49,310 bases of DNA from Planctomycetota bacterium (GTDB lineage Bacteria > Planctomycetota > UBA1135 > GCA-002686595). Position numbers and translations under genes: made by a program. Shown here piece by piece: positions 37,846-47,747 of the stretch. Below the pieces are notes generated by a model. That model worked only from the letters and a program-made list of their open reading frames with translations. It searched no databases and was not told the DNA's origin. The stretch lies in contig JAPKBO010000005.1 of NCBI GenBank assembly GCA_028823395.1, positions 1 to 49,310 of the forward strand, written 5' to 3'. Numbering within the stretch: the first letter of the stretch is position 1; each line of letters starts with the position of its first letter.

Positions 37846-39627
37846 CTACTGCGCGGCAAGCAGCCGCCGGGCTTCCGCCAAGGCCGTTGCCTGATCCCGG
37901 CCCCCACTGATCATGTCAGCAACCTCGGCCGTGCGGTCGTCACCGGCAAGGGTCTGTACCCGGGTGCGTGTGCGACCGTCCTCGACACTCTTGGCAACGC
38001 GCAGGTGATGCGCGGCCCGGGCAGCAATGGGTGCCAGATGAGTGACACATAGGATCTGGTGTACGGCTCCAAGCCCCTGGAGATGGGCCGCCACCTGGGG
38101 ACCAAGTCGTCCCCCTACTCCGGCGTCCACTTCGTCAAAGATCAGGGTAGGCGTGGATTGCTTTACGGCCAGTGCCCCACGCAACGCCAACATGATGCGC
38201 GCAGCTTCACCCCCCGAGGCCACATCCCGAAGGGGGCTGGTGGGCTCGCCGGGGTTGGCAGCCAACAGGAACTGCACGTCCTCCGCACCGTGCTCCCCGA
38301 AGCACTTGCGATCCACCGAGAGGGGCAACGGGGTGTCAGCCTCAAGTCCATCCATTCGCGACAGGAGAGCCACGTCGAACTCCGCGTTGGGCAGGCCAAG
38401 CTCTTTTAGCCCACCGTGTACAGCCGCTTGAAGTCGCGGAAGGAGATCCGCACGCCCTTGACCGAGACGCACCGCCGCCTCCTCAACCCCGGCCCGCAGG
38501 AGAGCCACCTCGCCCGCCAGTTGATCGCGATCTTCCTGGGCCGACTCGAGGGCCTCCAACTCTTCACTGAGCGCGGCATGTTTTTGAGCCAATCCGTCTC
38601 CATCCGTTCGGAACTTGCGCATCAATCTCTCTAGGTTGCTGAGGCGCTCCTCCACCATCTCCAGTCGCGGGGGGTTGGCTTCAACTCCATCCGCGAAGGA
38701 CACCAGATTCGCAACGGCATCTTCAAGATGGGCACTCACCTCGCGCAGACTCGCCACCGCATCATCCAACCCCGGAATGCGCACCCGCCATTGCTCCAAT
38801 TGGCGCTCCGCCAATCGCACGCGATCCAAGGCCGCTCCATCATGTTCCGAGAGGCCCCCCAGAATCCCGCTCAGCTCTGTCGACAACTCGCCCGCATGCC
38901 GCAGCAGCTCCCGTTCCTCCTGCAAGCCGAGAACCTCCCCCGCTTGTGGGGCAAGATCGCTGAGCTCGCTGATTTGGAAGCGCAACAAATCAAGACGCTC
39001 CAGCCGCTCAATCTCCTGGGACTCGAATTCCTCCAAGCGCTGAGCACCCTCCAACCAGTTCGTGCGCCGCTCCTTGTAGCCAGCCAACGCGTCTTCCAAT
39101 CCGCCGAACGTGTCCAACAAGGCGCGCTGCTCGCCCGCCTCAAATAGGCGCTGGTGGTCGTTCTGTCCATGAATCTCCACCAGTTGCGAGGCCAGTTCGC
39201 GCATCACCTTCTGCGTCACGGGTCGATGATTGACATGTGCGCTGCTGCGTCCATCCTTGGAGAGGGTGCGGGTCAGAATCAATTCCAAATCCAATTCGGG
39301 ATCGCCATCCGCCCCCTGGAACTCGCGCTCCTCGCGCCACTCCTCCAAGATCTCTGGCAGTTGATTCGCAAGCCACTTTTCCACCTGAGCCCCGTAGCCC
39401 GCGCGCCCCAAACCCTGCACGACAAAGCGGCCTTCAACTCTCGCACGCTCGGCCCCGGCTCGAATCAGACCCGAACGCGCACGGCGTCCGAGCAGTAGTT
39501 CGAGCGCGTCGATGAGCAAACTCTTACCAGCTCCGGTTTCGCCGGTGATGACGTTCAAGGCTCCCTGAAAGGAGAGGGACGCGCTCTCAATCAGAGCCAG
39601 GTCGCGGATGGTGAGTTCGGTAAGCAT
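37846..39627 (-). CDS. recN: DNA repair protein RecN
   Basis: MLTELTIRDLALIESASLSFQGALNVITGETGAGKSLLIDAL; VEIHGQNDHQRLF; ASGGEAARIMLALRG; TLIFDEVDAGVGG; start ATG 39627. Confidence 0.96.
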   Translation of the reverse strand: MLTELTIRDLALIESASLSFQGALNVITGETGAGKSLLIDALELLLGRRARSGLIRAGAERARVEGRFVVQGLGRAGYGAQVEKWLANQLPEILEEWREEREFQGADGDPELDLELILTRTLSKDGRSSAHVNHRPVTQKVMRELASQLVEIHGQNDHQRLFEAGEQRALLDTFGGLEDALAGYKERRTNWLEGAQRLEEFESQEIERLERLDLLRFQISELSDLAPQAGEVLGLQEERELLRHAGELSTELSGILGGLSEHDGAALDRVRLAERQLEQWRVRIPGLDDAVASLREVSAHLEDAVANLVSFADGVEANPPRLEMVEERLSNLERLMRKFRTDGDGLAQKHAALSEELEALESAQEDRDQLAGEVALLRAGVEEAAVRLGQGRADLLPRLQAAVHGGLKELGLPNAEFDVALLSRMDGLEADTPLPLSVDRKCFGEHGAEDVQFLLAANPGEPTSPLRDVASGGEAARIMLALRGALAVKQSTPTLIFDEVDAGVGGRLGPQVAAHLQGLGAVHQILCVTHLAPIAARAAHHLRVAKSVEDGRTRTRVQTLAGDDRTAEVADMISGGRDQATALAEARRLLAAQ

Positions 39628-39637
39628 GGTCAAAAAC

Positions 39638-41179
39638 CTAGAAGTACTTCTTCTTGATCCATTCGGGCTGGTGCCTATCAGGTTTGCGAGTGCGACCGGA
39701 TAAGTCCACCTGTTTGGGCCCCAACTCCTTCGCGACCCAAGGGGTTTTGTCCGCGAGCTCGGATTGGTGGCCTAGGAGTAGGGCCTGCATTCGATCCAGG
39801 GTGGAAGCATGCTCCGTGTCGGCAGCTAGATCGTGGGTCTCCAGAGGGTCGGCCTCCAGGTCGAAGAGCAGGGTCACGTCGATCTTGGGGAAGCGGATCA
39901 GCTTCCAGCGCCCATCGCGCACAGCGAGCTGGCTGTGCTGGTAGACCGTGAATAATGACTCCCGGGTAGGAGGCCCCACACCCTTGGTGAGCGCCAGGAA
40001 GCTCCGACCCTCGACCGTCTCATTCAGCGGCACAGCCGCGACCTCGCACAAGGTCGGGTAGATGTCGAAGAGGTAGGTCAAAGCCTCTCGCACCTCTCCC
40101 ACTGGAATGCCCGGGCCCCGCAGGATGAGAGGACAACCCATCGAATGCTCGTAGAGATTCTGCTTGCCGAGTAATCCGTGGCTGCCCACAGCCAGGCCGT
40201 GGTCGGCGGAGTAGATCACAAGGGTGTTCTCATCCAGCTCTAAACGATCGAGGGTGTCGAGAATGCGACCCACCTGCTCATCCACGTGGGAGATCAGGCC
40301 GTAGTACTCTCCTAATTGCTCTCCGACGATCTTCGAATCCCTTGGCCAACCGGCGAGGACTTCGTCCCGAACAACCAGGGTGCCCGCATCGAAGGCCCAG
40401 GGGTGCTGGGGTAGAAAGTTGGCGGGCAGGGGCGGAAGGGCCGCGGCGTAATGCTCACGCCAGCGCAGAGGGGGATCGCGTGGATCATGGGGCGCAGTGA
40501 AAGCCACGTACGCGAAGAAGGGCTGATCGCGATCGGATGCGCCGTAACCCTCGAGGAAATCCACCGCAGCGTCTGCGAAGATGTCGGTGGAGTGCCCTTG
40601 GCCGGTCCGTTTCTCGGTGAAACCCGAGCCATCATCTGTCAGGTCCTGCAGCGGCACCCTGTTGTGATCGGACATCCCGCCAAAGAACACGCTCTTGCCC
40701 TCATGGAAGCTGCGCGCAAAAGACCCGGAACCGTTGTGCCACTTGCCCGTACCGAAAGTCCGGTACCCCCCTTTGCCCAGTGCCTCCCCCAGGGTAATTA
40801 CGCCCGCCAGATCAGTCTTGACCCGATGCAGGCTACGGCCGCTCATCACCATTGCCCTCGAGGGCAGGCAAACGGCCCCACTGGTGGAGCCCATACAGTG
40901 ATTGTTCAAGAAGCTCGTTCCCTCAGCCACCAATCTGTCGAGGCCTGGAGTCTCGATGAACTCGTTGCCAAGAGCACCGATCGTATCGGGACGTTGGTCA
41001 TCGGCGAACAGGAACAGGATGTTGGGCCTGGCCTCAGGCCCTGCCGAGTCCGATCCGGCTTCACTACGAGCGCCCGCGATAAGGGAAGCAGTCAGGACGG
41101 CAAGGGTCAGGCCTCCAGCCACGGACGCCGCGATACGAGGCGCTGGCCGGGCGGGGTTCCCCTCACCGAGGCCCTTCAC
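39638..41179 (-). CDS. Sulfatase (type I, formylglycine-dependent)
   Basis: NILFLFADDQRPDTIGALGN; sulfatase motif CLPSR; FGTGKWHNG; YSADHGLAVGSHGLLGKQNLYEHSMGCPLILRGPG. Confidence 0.93.
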   Translation of the reverse strand: MKGLGEGNPARPAPRIAASVAGGLTLAVLTASLIAGARSEAGSDSAGPEARPNILFLFADDQRPDTIGALGNEFIETPGLDRLVAEGTSFLNNHCMGSTSGAVCLPSRAMVMSGRSLHRVKTDLAGVITLGEALGKGGYRTFGTGKWHNGSGSFARSFHEGKSVFFGGMSDHNRVPLQDLTDDGSGFTEKRTGQGHSTDIFADAAVDFLEGYGASDRDQPFFAYVAFTAPHDPRDPPLRWREHYAAALPPLPANFLPQHPWAFDAGTLVVRDEVLAGWPRDSKIVGEQLGEYYGLISHVDEQVGRILDTLDRLELDENTLVIYSADHGLAVGSHGLLGKQNLYEHSMGCPLILRGPGIPVGEVREALTYLFDIYPTLCEVAAVPLNETVEGRSFLALTKGVGPPTRESLFTVYQHSQLAVRDGRWKLIRFPKIDVTLLFDLEADPLETHDLAADTEHASTLDRMQALLLGHQSELADKTPWVAKELGPKQVDLSGRTRKPDRHQPEWIKKKYF

Positions 41180-41682
41180 TCTGAACGGACGTAGACCGTG
41201 CTCGCGGCCACGCTCATGTTCCCCAGGTCATCGATGGTGAGCTTGCCCGTGACGACCACCTCGGAGAGGTTGTCCAGACCGTGAAATCCTTTGGCCGTTT
41301 CCTTGACGGGAGTTCCGTCTTCAATGAACTCAACCATCAAGGTGCCCAATTTGAGCGCCGCCGGATCCTCGCAGCAGTAGTCCCACGGTGTCGCACAGTG
41401 ATCGGGATCCTCCATGGCAGCGCAACTCACCAGCGCCATGTCCGCCAAGGTAAAGGCGGAGCGTTCGGAAATATCGCGCACTCGACCCTCGACAACAACG
41501 TCCGCTCCAGATTCAACACCAACCCGCAAGGATGCAACGGTCTTGGCTAGAGCCGGTTCCGTCGCGCTATAGAAGTGCTCAGAAAGGATGGGCCAGGAGG
41601 CAGACGGAACGGCCTCCTCGGAAGCACAACCTGCAAGCGCAAAGGTCGAAAGGAAAAGGAGGGAGCAAAGTGTGTTGCGCAT
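41176..41682 (-). CDS. Putative lipoprotein, function unknown
   Basis: MRNTLCSLLFLSTFALAGCASEE lipobox; start ATG 41682. Confidence 0.7.
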   Translation of the reverse strand: MRNTLCSLLFLSTFALAGCASEEAVPSASWPILSEHFYSATEPALAKTVASLRVGVESGADVVVEGRVRDISERSAFTLADMALVSCAAMEDPDHCATPWDYCCEDPAALKLGTLMVEFIEDGTPVKETAKGFHGLDNLSEVVVTGKLTIDDLGNMSVAASTVYVRSE

Positions 41683-41751
41683 CGATCTGAAGGGAAAGGG
41701 TGGAGTGGAGCTTCGAGACAATACCACGGGAGAGCGTTTTGAAGTGGGAGC

Positions 41752-42894
41752 TCAAGAGTCCTTGAGGGCTACGGCCACCGATATCCTGGAAGCACGGAAG
41801 GCCGCTGGCGCCACCCCCAGCACACCCAGCAGGAATGCCCCGGCAAAGCCGACCAGAATACTGACGGCATCCAGCTCAAGTGAAAAAGCACTCATGGCCA
41901 GACCCACAGAAGTGCCGGCCAGAGCGAAACGGGCGACGAGTACTCCTGCCAGGCCACCGGCACAGGCCAAGAGCACCGATTCCTGAGCCAAGGATTTGGC
42001 CAAGTGCCAACCGGAATAGCCCACAGCCCGCAGTGTCGCGAGCTCACGCATCCGGTCCTGAACCGCGGCCCCCATAGTGTTGGCCCCGCCGAACAGAGCG
42101 GCGCCGGCGATAATCACCGACAGGGCCCAAGCCATACTACGAATCGGACCGAAGTAATCGGTCAACTCACGGTAGTAGACGGCGGTCGGAATCATGACGA
42201 GCTCCAAGTCGAGCCTGCGAGCCGTAAAGAGACTGAGATCTGCGAAGTCACCAGAAGCCATGCGCACAAACAAGACCGAGTCGTCGTCGCGTTGGACAAT
42301 GCCCCGTAGTGGCGCCACCGGCGTCCACAGTTCCGCTTCGAGCGTGGTCCCCGGAGCCGAGAAAGTTCCCACGATTTCGAAGGGGCTACTCTCAATCCAG
42401 AGCACCTCCCCCAGGGGAAGAGCAGAAGGATCAACGCCCATCTGACTGGCTGCCAGCCGGCCCACAAGAACCTCACCCGTTCCCGGAATGCGTCCGGATG
42501 TCACGGTGACCGACTCGTGAATGGAGTAGGCATCGACGGAAACGCCGCGCACGAACCCGGGGTAGATCGGACCATCCTCAGCCCCGAGGCGCACGCTGGT
42601 GCCCATGTGGATCTCACCCGAGGTTGTCTGCACGCCTGGCACCGAAGCACTCACGAGCTCGCCAAGGCCAGCAGACACCGAAGAGCGCACCACGTCCCGT
42701 TGGGCAACGGCCGACAGGAGAATAGCCGTGTCGGGCTGGGCGGCTCCGGAGAAGGTCCCGTCCAGACCGCGCACAAAGGAAGTCGTAGCCACCAGGAGAG
42801 CAGTAACCAATGCACTAGCCCCCGCGGTCAAGAAGGTCCGCAAGGGATGACGCATCAGATTGCGGATCGCGTAGTCGAGGGGAAGGCCTCTCAT
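41752..42894 (-). CDS. ABC transporter permease (FtsX/MacB-like)
   Basis: FtsX-like C-terminus GGANTMGAAVQDRMRELATLRAVGYSGWHLAKSLAQESVLLACAGGLAGVL. Confidence 0.9.
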   Translation of the reverse strand: MRGLPLDYAIRNLMRHPLRTFLTAGASALVTALLVATTSFVRGLDGTFSGAAQPDTAILLSAVAQRDVVRSSVSAGLGELVSASVPGVQTTSGEIHMGTSVRLGAEDGPIYPGFVRGVSVDAYSIHESVTVTSGRIPGTGEVLVGRLAASQMGVDPSALPLGEVLWIESSPFEIVGTFSAPGTTLEAELWTPVAPLRGIVQRDDDSVLFVRMASGDFADLSLFTARRLDLELVMIPTAVYYRELTDYFGPIRSMAWALSVIIAGAALFGGANTMGAAVQDRMRELATLRAVGYSGWHLAKSLAQESVLLACAGGLAGVLVARFALAGTSVGLAMSAFSLELDAVSILVGFAGAFLLGVLGVAPAAFRASRISVAVALKDS

Positions 42895-44033
42895 GTCGCA
42901 CTCCTAAGAGAAGCCACAATGGGGGCCCGCGCGGAACGGATGGCCGGTGCGAGACCTGCCAATGCTCCAGTGACAAGGGCGATGCCAAGCCCGCGAGCAA
43001 AGAGGGCCGGTGAGGTGGCAAAATTCACAGGCACCCCCTCCGTACCGATGGATAGATGCATCCCGTTCAGAATCGCCAGGGATACTCCCAGGCCCACAAG
43101 TCCACCCAACAAGCTCAGAGCAAGGCTCTCCGCCAGGACAACCCAGCCAAGATGCTCCTCACGGAAACCGAGCGTTCTAAAAACACCGAACTCCCGCACC
43201 CTCTCCTGTACAGACATGAAGACGGTATTGGCCACTAGGGCCAGGACGACGATCACACAGGCAAATCCCAATAGGCGTCCGATACCGAGGATCTCCCGCA
43301 GGTCACGGGTCGCCCGCTCAAGGAATGCCACCTGGGCCCGGGTGTCCGTCGGCTCCTCGGCCGTTACGAACAAGCTGTCTATCTCGCGGGAAATCTCACG
43401 GGCCTTCGAAGCATCCGTCACCTTGACTTCGAATTGGGTGACAGTCCCCAGCCGGTTGACCGGACCTGCGCGCTGGAGAAACTCCAGGTGCGTCAAGATC
43501 AGCCCTTCCTCAATGGCGGCCTCGGACTCGAAGATACCACGTACTTTCACGTCGATATCGCCGAAGCGGAAGGTGTCACCCACACTCACACCTTTGCGTA
43601 AGGCGAAGTCCGACCCCACCAGGGCAGCGTCGTGCTCGGTTCGGAACTGCTCCATGTTGCCGTCGATCAACTGAATGGCACGGGCCTTGAGCAAGGTGTC
43701 CACCGGCGTCCCCTGGAAAGCCACAAGGTCCAGGCTTGCGCGGCAATTACTCAGGTAGACCTTCACCGGGAGTACGGATTCAACACCTGGCACATCGGCG
43801 ATGCGAGTGGTGTACCACTCGGGCAGGAACGAGGTTTGCGGACAGTAGCGGTTCTTGCGATAGACGATCAGCGTACGCGCCGATTCGTCGCCGGAGAGAG
43901 CCTCATTCATACCCATGCTCAGACTCTCGACGAGCATGAGCAGAGTCATGGCACAGGCAATCCCACAAACCGAAAGGAAGGTACGGCCGGGGCGACGGAA
44001 GAGGTTACGCCAGATCAACTTGGTGAGCTTCAT
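42891..44033 (-). CDS. ABC transporter permease (FtsX/MacB-like)
   Basis: LIWRNLFRRPGRTFLSVCGIA; ANTVFMSVQERVREFGVFRTLGFREEHLGWVVLAESLALSLLGGLVGL; overlaps neighbours by 4 nt. Confidence 0.92.
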   Translation of the reverse strand: MKLTKLIWRNLFRRPGRTFLSVCGIACAMTLLMLVESLSMGMNEALSGDESARTLIVYRKNRYCPQTSFLPEWYTTRIADVPGVESVLPVKVYLSNCRASLDLVAFQGTPVDTLLKARAIQLIDGNMEQFRTEHDAALVGSDFALRKGVSVGDTFRFGDIDVKVRGIFESEAAIEEGLILTHLEFLQRAGPVNRLGTVTQFEVKVTDASKAREISREIDSLFVTAEEPTDTRAQVAFLERATRDLREILGIGRLLGFACVIVVLALVANTVFMSVQERVREFGVFRTLGFREEHLGWVVLAESLALSLLGGLVGLGVSLAILNGMHLSIGTEGVPVNFATSPALFARGLGIALVTGALAGLAPAIRSARAPIVASLRSAT

Positions 44034-44734
44034 GCGCTTGTAGCCTCCGATTTGTCGGACGTGATTGCGTGTAATTGTCCCTTCTCAAGATGCATGATGC
44101 GCGTCCCATGGTCGGCTGCTCGCGGGTCGTGGGTGACCATCACGATCGTCTTGCCGCGCTCTGAATTCAATCGCTGCAGAAGGTGCAGAATCCCTGCGGC
44201 GGACTCCGCATCCAGGTTGCCCGTGGGTTCGTCGGCCAGGATCATGTCGGGGTCCGTCACTAGAGCGCGTGCGATAGCCACGCGCTGCTCTTGGCCGCCG
44301 GAAAGTTGACCAGGGCGGTGGTCCGCGCGGTCGCTGAGACCCACGGCCTCCAAGGCCAAGCTGACCCGCTGATGACGCTCAGCCCTTGAGAGAGGCAGGA
44401 GCCAGAGGGGCAAGTCCACGTTCTCATAGGCCGTCAGCACGGGAACGAGGTTGGCCTGCTGAAATACGTAGCCGATGTGATCCGAGCGCCAGCGGGCAAG
44501 CTCGCGGGACGAGGCCGCAGTCAGGTCGGTGCCGGCCACCTCGATACGACCTTCGTCGGCATCGTCGATACCGGCAAGGAGGTTCAAGAGGGTCGTCTTA
44601 CCGCTGCCCGACGGGCCCAGCAGCACGAAGAACTCACCAGCCTCGATTGTCAGGTCCACCCCCTCTAGAGGGGTCACCGCATGCCCGCCCTTGGTGTAGC
44701 GCCGCGTCACGTTCGTTAAATTGGCAAAGCTCAT
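44030..44734 (-). CDS. ABC transporter ATP-binding protein (LolD/MacB-like)
   Basis: Walker A GPSGSGKTTLL; LSGGQEQRVAIARAL; Walker B MILADEPTGNLD; H-loop VTHD. Confidence 0.97.
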   Translation of the reverse strand: MSFANLTNVTRRYTKGGHAVTPLEGVDLTIEAGEFFVLLGPSGSGKTTLLNLLAGIDDADEGRIEVAGTDLTAASSRELARWRSDHIGYVFQQANLVPVLTAYENVDLPLWLLPLSRAERHQRVSLALEAVGLSDRADHRPGQLSGGQEQRVAIARALVTDPDMILADEPTGNLDAESAAGILHLLQRLNSERGKTIVMVTHDPRAADHGTRIMHLEKGQLHAITSDKSEATSA

Positions 44735-46233
44735 TGTGTTGATTTCTCCCGGATCTCGATTCGATCCCCTTCTTCTAGTTGTTGACGTCCTTGGTCCACC
44801 ACCTTGTCACTGATATTCAATCCGGAGAGGACCTCGGTACGGTCGCCGAGGACCTGGCCCAGGGTGAGAGTACGCTTCGCGGCCAGCCCTGTGGTCCCAT
44901 CTACAACCCAGGCCGTCTCTCCCACCAGCACGCGGGTGGGAATGAGAACGCGATCCGAGGCCTCTGCGGACATGGAAGGATCGAGAGCGTCGCCCGTCCC
45001 AAAGAAACGGGCCTGGACGAGCATCTCGGGCTTCAATAGCACGTCCGCATCGTTCACGCGCACGTGTACCTGCAAGGTGACCTTTTGAATGTCCGCCCGC
45101 TGGACCAAGCGCAAGACCTCCCCCTCATAGGGCAGACCCTTGCGTGACTCCGCGAGGATTTCGACACGCTGGCCTATTTGCAGCCCGGACACGTTGGCCT
45201 GTGGCACGTCGACGCGTACGCGCAGTGAGGTCGGGTCGTAGAGGGTGCAGACCGACTGGTTGGCCAAGGTCATACCCGGCACGGCGAGTCTCGCCAGCAC
45301 CACCCCGTCTACGGGAGCCCGCACAATCATCCGCTCTACACGCAGAGCGGCTTCCTGGAGACGAGCCTGCGCCACCTGCACCTCTGCAGTCGCACGCTTG
45401 GATCGGGTCCGTGCTAGATCCAGACGGTCCTTGAACAACAAACGCACATCGGAGGCGGCACGGTCGTGCACGACCTGGGCTAAATCCACTGCGGCATTAG
45501 CCAAAGCGGTTTGAGCTTTCAGGCCCTCCAACTTGGCGCGGGCTTGCACAACGGCGGACTCGGCATTCTCTACCTGCCAATGGCTCGTTGCACCAGCGAC
45601 CTCAAGCTCCACCTGTACCAGCAGGGTAGTCTCAGCGAGGCTCAACTGCTCAGTGCCCTCCAATTCGGCTGCAGCCTGCTTATGAGCCGCAGCTTTGGCT
45701 CCATTGAGGCTGGCTTCGCTCGTGGCCACGGCCAGCCTTGTCTCGATGCCCTCCTCAAGTCGCTCCCGGCCGATGATCATGCCCGTCTCTACCAGCTCGG
45801 ACTGACGCACCTCCAACACGGCCTGCGCCTCGTCCTGGGCGATCAGCGCATCCTCGTCGACCAGTCGAGCGATCGGGTCCCCTGCGCTGACCTTGTCCGA
45901 TTCCTCGACGAGCATTTGTCTGACCGTACCGGGCGCGAGCGTCGGAACCTGAATGGGGAACGGATCGGGCTCGACCCAACCCGCAGCCTGCAGCACAACC
46001 TGCCCAACTGAGACTGCGCCGGCTTCACCGCCAGCAGTCGACTGGGGACGGATCACACTCACTTCCACCACGGGGGCAAAGTAGTCCTGCAGGGTCGTGG
46101 CCAAGACGCCAGCAAAACCCAGCAGTATCAATGTTGGAACCAACCAGCGGAGCACACTTCGCTTGGGAGGGTTGATGGAGGCCTTCGGTCGCGCCAAAGC
46201 CTCAAGATCAATGTCTGACTTTACTGAATCCAC
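44731..46233 (-). CDS. HlyD-family efflux periplasmic adaptor subunit
   Basis: Single N-terminal TM; GWVEPDPFPIQVPTLAPGTVRQMLVEESDKVSAGDPIARLVDED; long coiled coil; RAPVDGVVLARLAVPGM. Confidence 0.92.
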   Translation of the reverse strand: MDSVKSDIDLEALARPKASINPPKRSVLRWLVPTLILLGFAGVLATTLQDYFAPVVEVSVIRPQSTAGGEAGAVSVGQVVLQAAGWVEPDPFPIQVPTLAPGTVRQMLVEESDKVSAGDPIARLVDEDALIAQDEAQAVLEVRQSELVETGMIIGRERLEEGIETRLAVATSEASLNGAKAAAHKQAAAELEGTEQLSLAETTLLVQVELEVAGATSHWQVENAESAVVQARAKLEGLKAQTALANAAVDLAQVVHDRAASDVRLLFKDRLDLARTRSKRATAEVQVAQARLQEAALRVERMIVRAPVDGVVLARLAVPGMTLANQSVCTLYDPTSLRVRVDVPQANVSGLQIGQRVEILAESRKGLPYEGEVLRLVQRADIQKVTLQVHVRVNDADVLLKPEMLVQARFFGTGDALDPSMSAEASDRVLIPTRVLVGETAWVVDGTTGLAAKRTLTLGQVLGDRTEVLSGLNISDKVVDQGRQQLEEGDRIEIREKSTQ

Positions 46234-47678
46234 AGGGTCACCTCGTTAACGGGTTCGGATGATGGTGTTTGTCTGCCGCCGAGGCTGAGCGGGCCCAAGT
46301 GATCTTGCAGGTCGATCCTGGCAAGCTGCTCTTGCTCCCAGGCGTCGATGACCAGGTGGGACGAGCCCAAGCGTCTGTCGAAGAAATCGAACCACTCGGA
46401 CATGGGCTCCTCACCCTCATGCAGACGCGCACGGGAGGCGCCCCACATGGCGGCGGCGCCGCGCTCCATAGCGGAAGAGTGCAGGTCACGCTGCAGCAGA
46501 GCCTGTTCGTGGCTCGTGCGGGATCGCTCGATCCTAGCCAGTTGGTCCAGGTACGCTTCTTCAATGCGTTCGAGTTGGCGAGCGCGCCGGGCTTCCATGA
46601 CCTCCAGCTCTCCACGCCAACTCGACGGCCACGGCAGCTGAAGTTGGACAAAGCCGCCGAGTGTCGGCGAGTCAGTGATCAGACTCATGTGCGGACCGAT
46701 GCGCACCTCAGGCCAGGCCTTGGCAGCGACCCGACGCAGTTGCGCCTCGGCCACAGCCAGGGCAATGCGCTCTCGCCTGAGAAGCGGATGCCGATCGAGC
46801 AGGCCCCCCGCGTCTATGGTGTCCAGGTCCGCCGCTGGAATCTGAGCCTGGTTGGGAATGGCAAGCGAGGGATGCCCCATGGGCACACCACTCACCTCTG
46901 AAAGCAGCGCCTCGGCCCTCGCCTCTTGGACACGCAGGCGGGAGATCGCTGCTGCAAGTGAATGGGTGCGAGCCTCAACCCCTTCCCAGACAGCCGAGGG
47001 GAGGCGCCCGTGGGCCTGAAGAATCTCAAGGCGCACACGGTCTACCTGGAGATCCGATTGGAGCTGCTCAAGGGCCGTGTATCTGGCGCGGGCAGCCGCC
47101 AAGCTCACCCGCGAGCGCTCCACCTTGAAGCACGCGGACCACAGAGCCACTTCCAGCCCGACCGTGGCTTGCAGTACCTCGGTTCTCGCCAGCTCACGCT
47201 CGGCCTCGGCGGGTCCCAAACCCAGGAGGCGCGTCCATTCAATCGAGAGCTGGCCATCCACTAGGTCCTTGCCGTTCGGTACCTCGTGGAGCATGGACTG
47301 GAACCCCAGGGGGGCCGGAGCGCCGGCGGACCTGGCCAGACCCACGGCAGCCTGGAGTGCGCGGCGCGCCGCACGCACCTCGGGACTCCAGGTGTAGGCG
47401 CAGGCCTGCCAGTACCCCATTCGGCTGGCGTCGATCAAGTCCTCCGCACTGGGCTGAGGAAGATCGATCGCTTCAAGGCGTGCGATCTCGACAACCTCCG
47501 CTACGGGAGTACGAGAGACGTCGCGTTGATGCACGCTTCGGGCGATTTCACCCGGCTCGCTCTTCAGCGCCACGGGCGCGGCGCAGCTCGCAAGAAGAGC
47601 AACGGGAATCAGGATTCGGAGTTCGGGCCTTGGTAGAAACCTGGCCCATGAGTGACTCGGCATGGCATGGTTCCGCAT
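46221..47678 (-). CDS. TolC-family outer-membrane efflux lipoprotein
   Basis: LLASCAAP lipobox; long helical repeats with ARTEVLQATVGLEVALWSACFKVERSR; RHPLLRRERIALAVAEAQLRRVAAKAWPEVRIGPH. Confidence 0.85.
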   Translation of the reverse strand: MRNHAMPSHSWARFLPRPELRILIPVALLASCAAPVALKSEPGEIARSVHQRDVSRTPVAEVVEIARLEAIDLPQPSAEDLIDASRMGYWQACAYTWSPEVRAARRALQAAVGLARSAGAPAPLGFQSMLHEVPNGKDLVDGQLSIEWTRLLGLGPAEAERELARTEVLQATVGLEVALWSACFKVERSRVSLAAARARYTALEQLQSDLQVDRVRLEILQAHGRLPSAVWEGVEARTHSLAAAISRLRVQEARAEALLSEVSGVPMGHPSLAIPNQAQIPAADLDTIDAGGLLDRHPLLRRERIALAVAEAQLRRVAAKAWPEVRIGPHMSLITDSPTLGGFVQLQLPWPSSWRGELEVMEARRARQLERIEEAYLDQLARIERSRTSHEQALLQRDLHSSAMERGAAAMWGASRARLHEGEEPMSEWFDFFDRRLGSSHLVIDAWEQEQLARIDLQDHLGPLSLGGRQTPSSEPVNEVTLWIQ

Positions 47679-47747
47679 GGAAAGCGGAAGGGGGACTGGA
47701 ACGGCTGACGGGATTCACCCGCCGGAAAAAAAAGCCGACCAGCCGAG

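Noticed and set aside
42517-43674. 385-aa plus-strand ORF
   Set aside because: Antisense to both FtsX-like permeases; low-complexity Arg/Ser/Pro/Thr composition.
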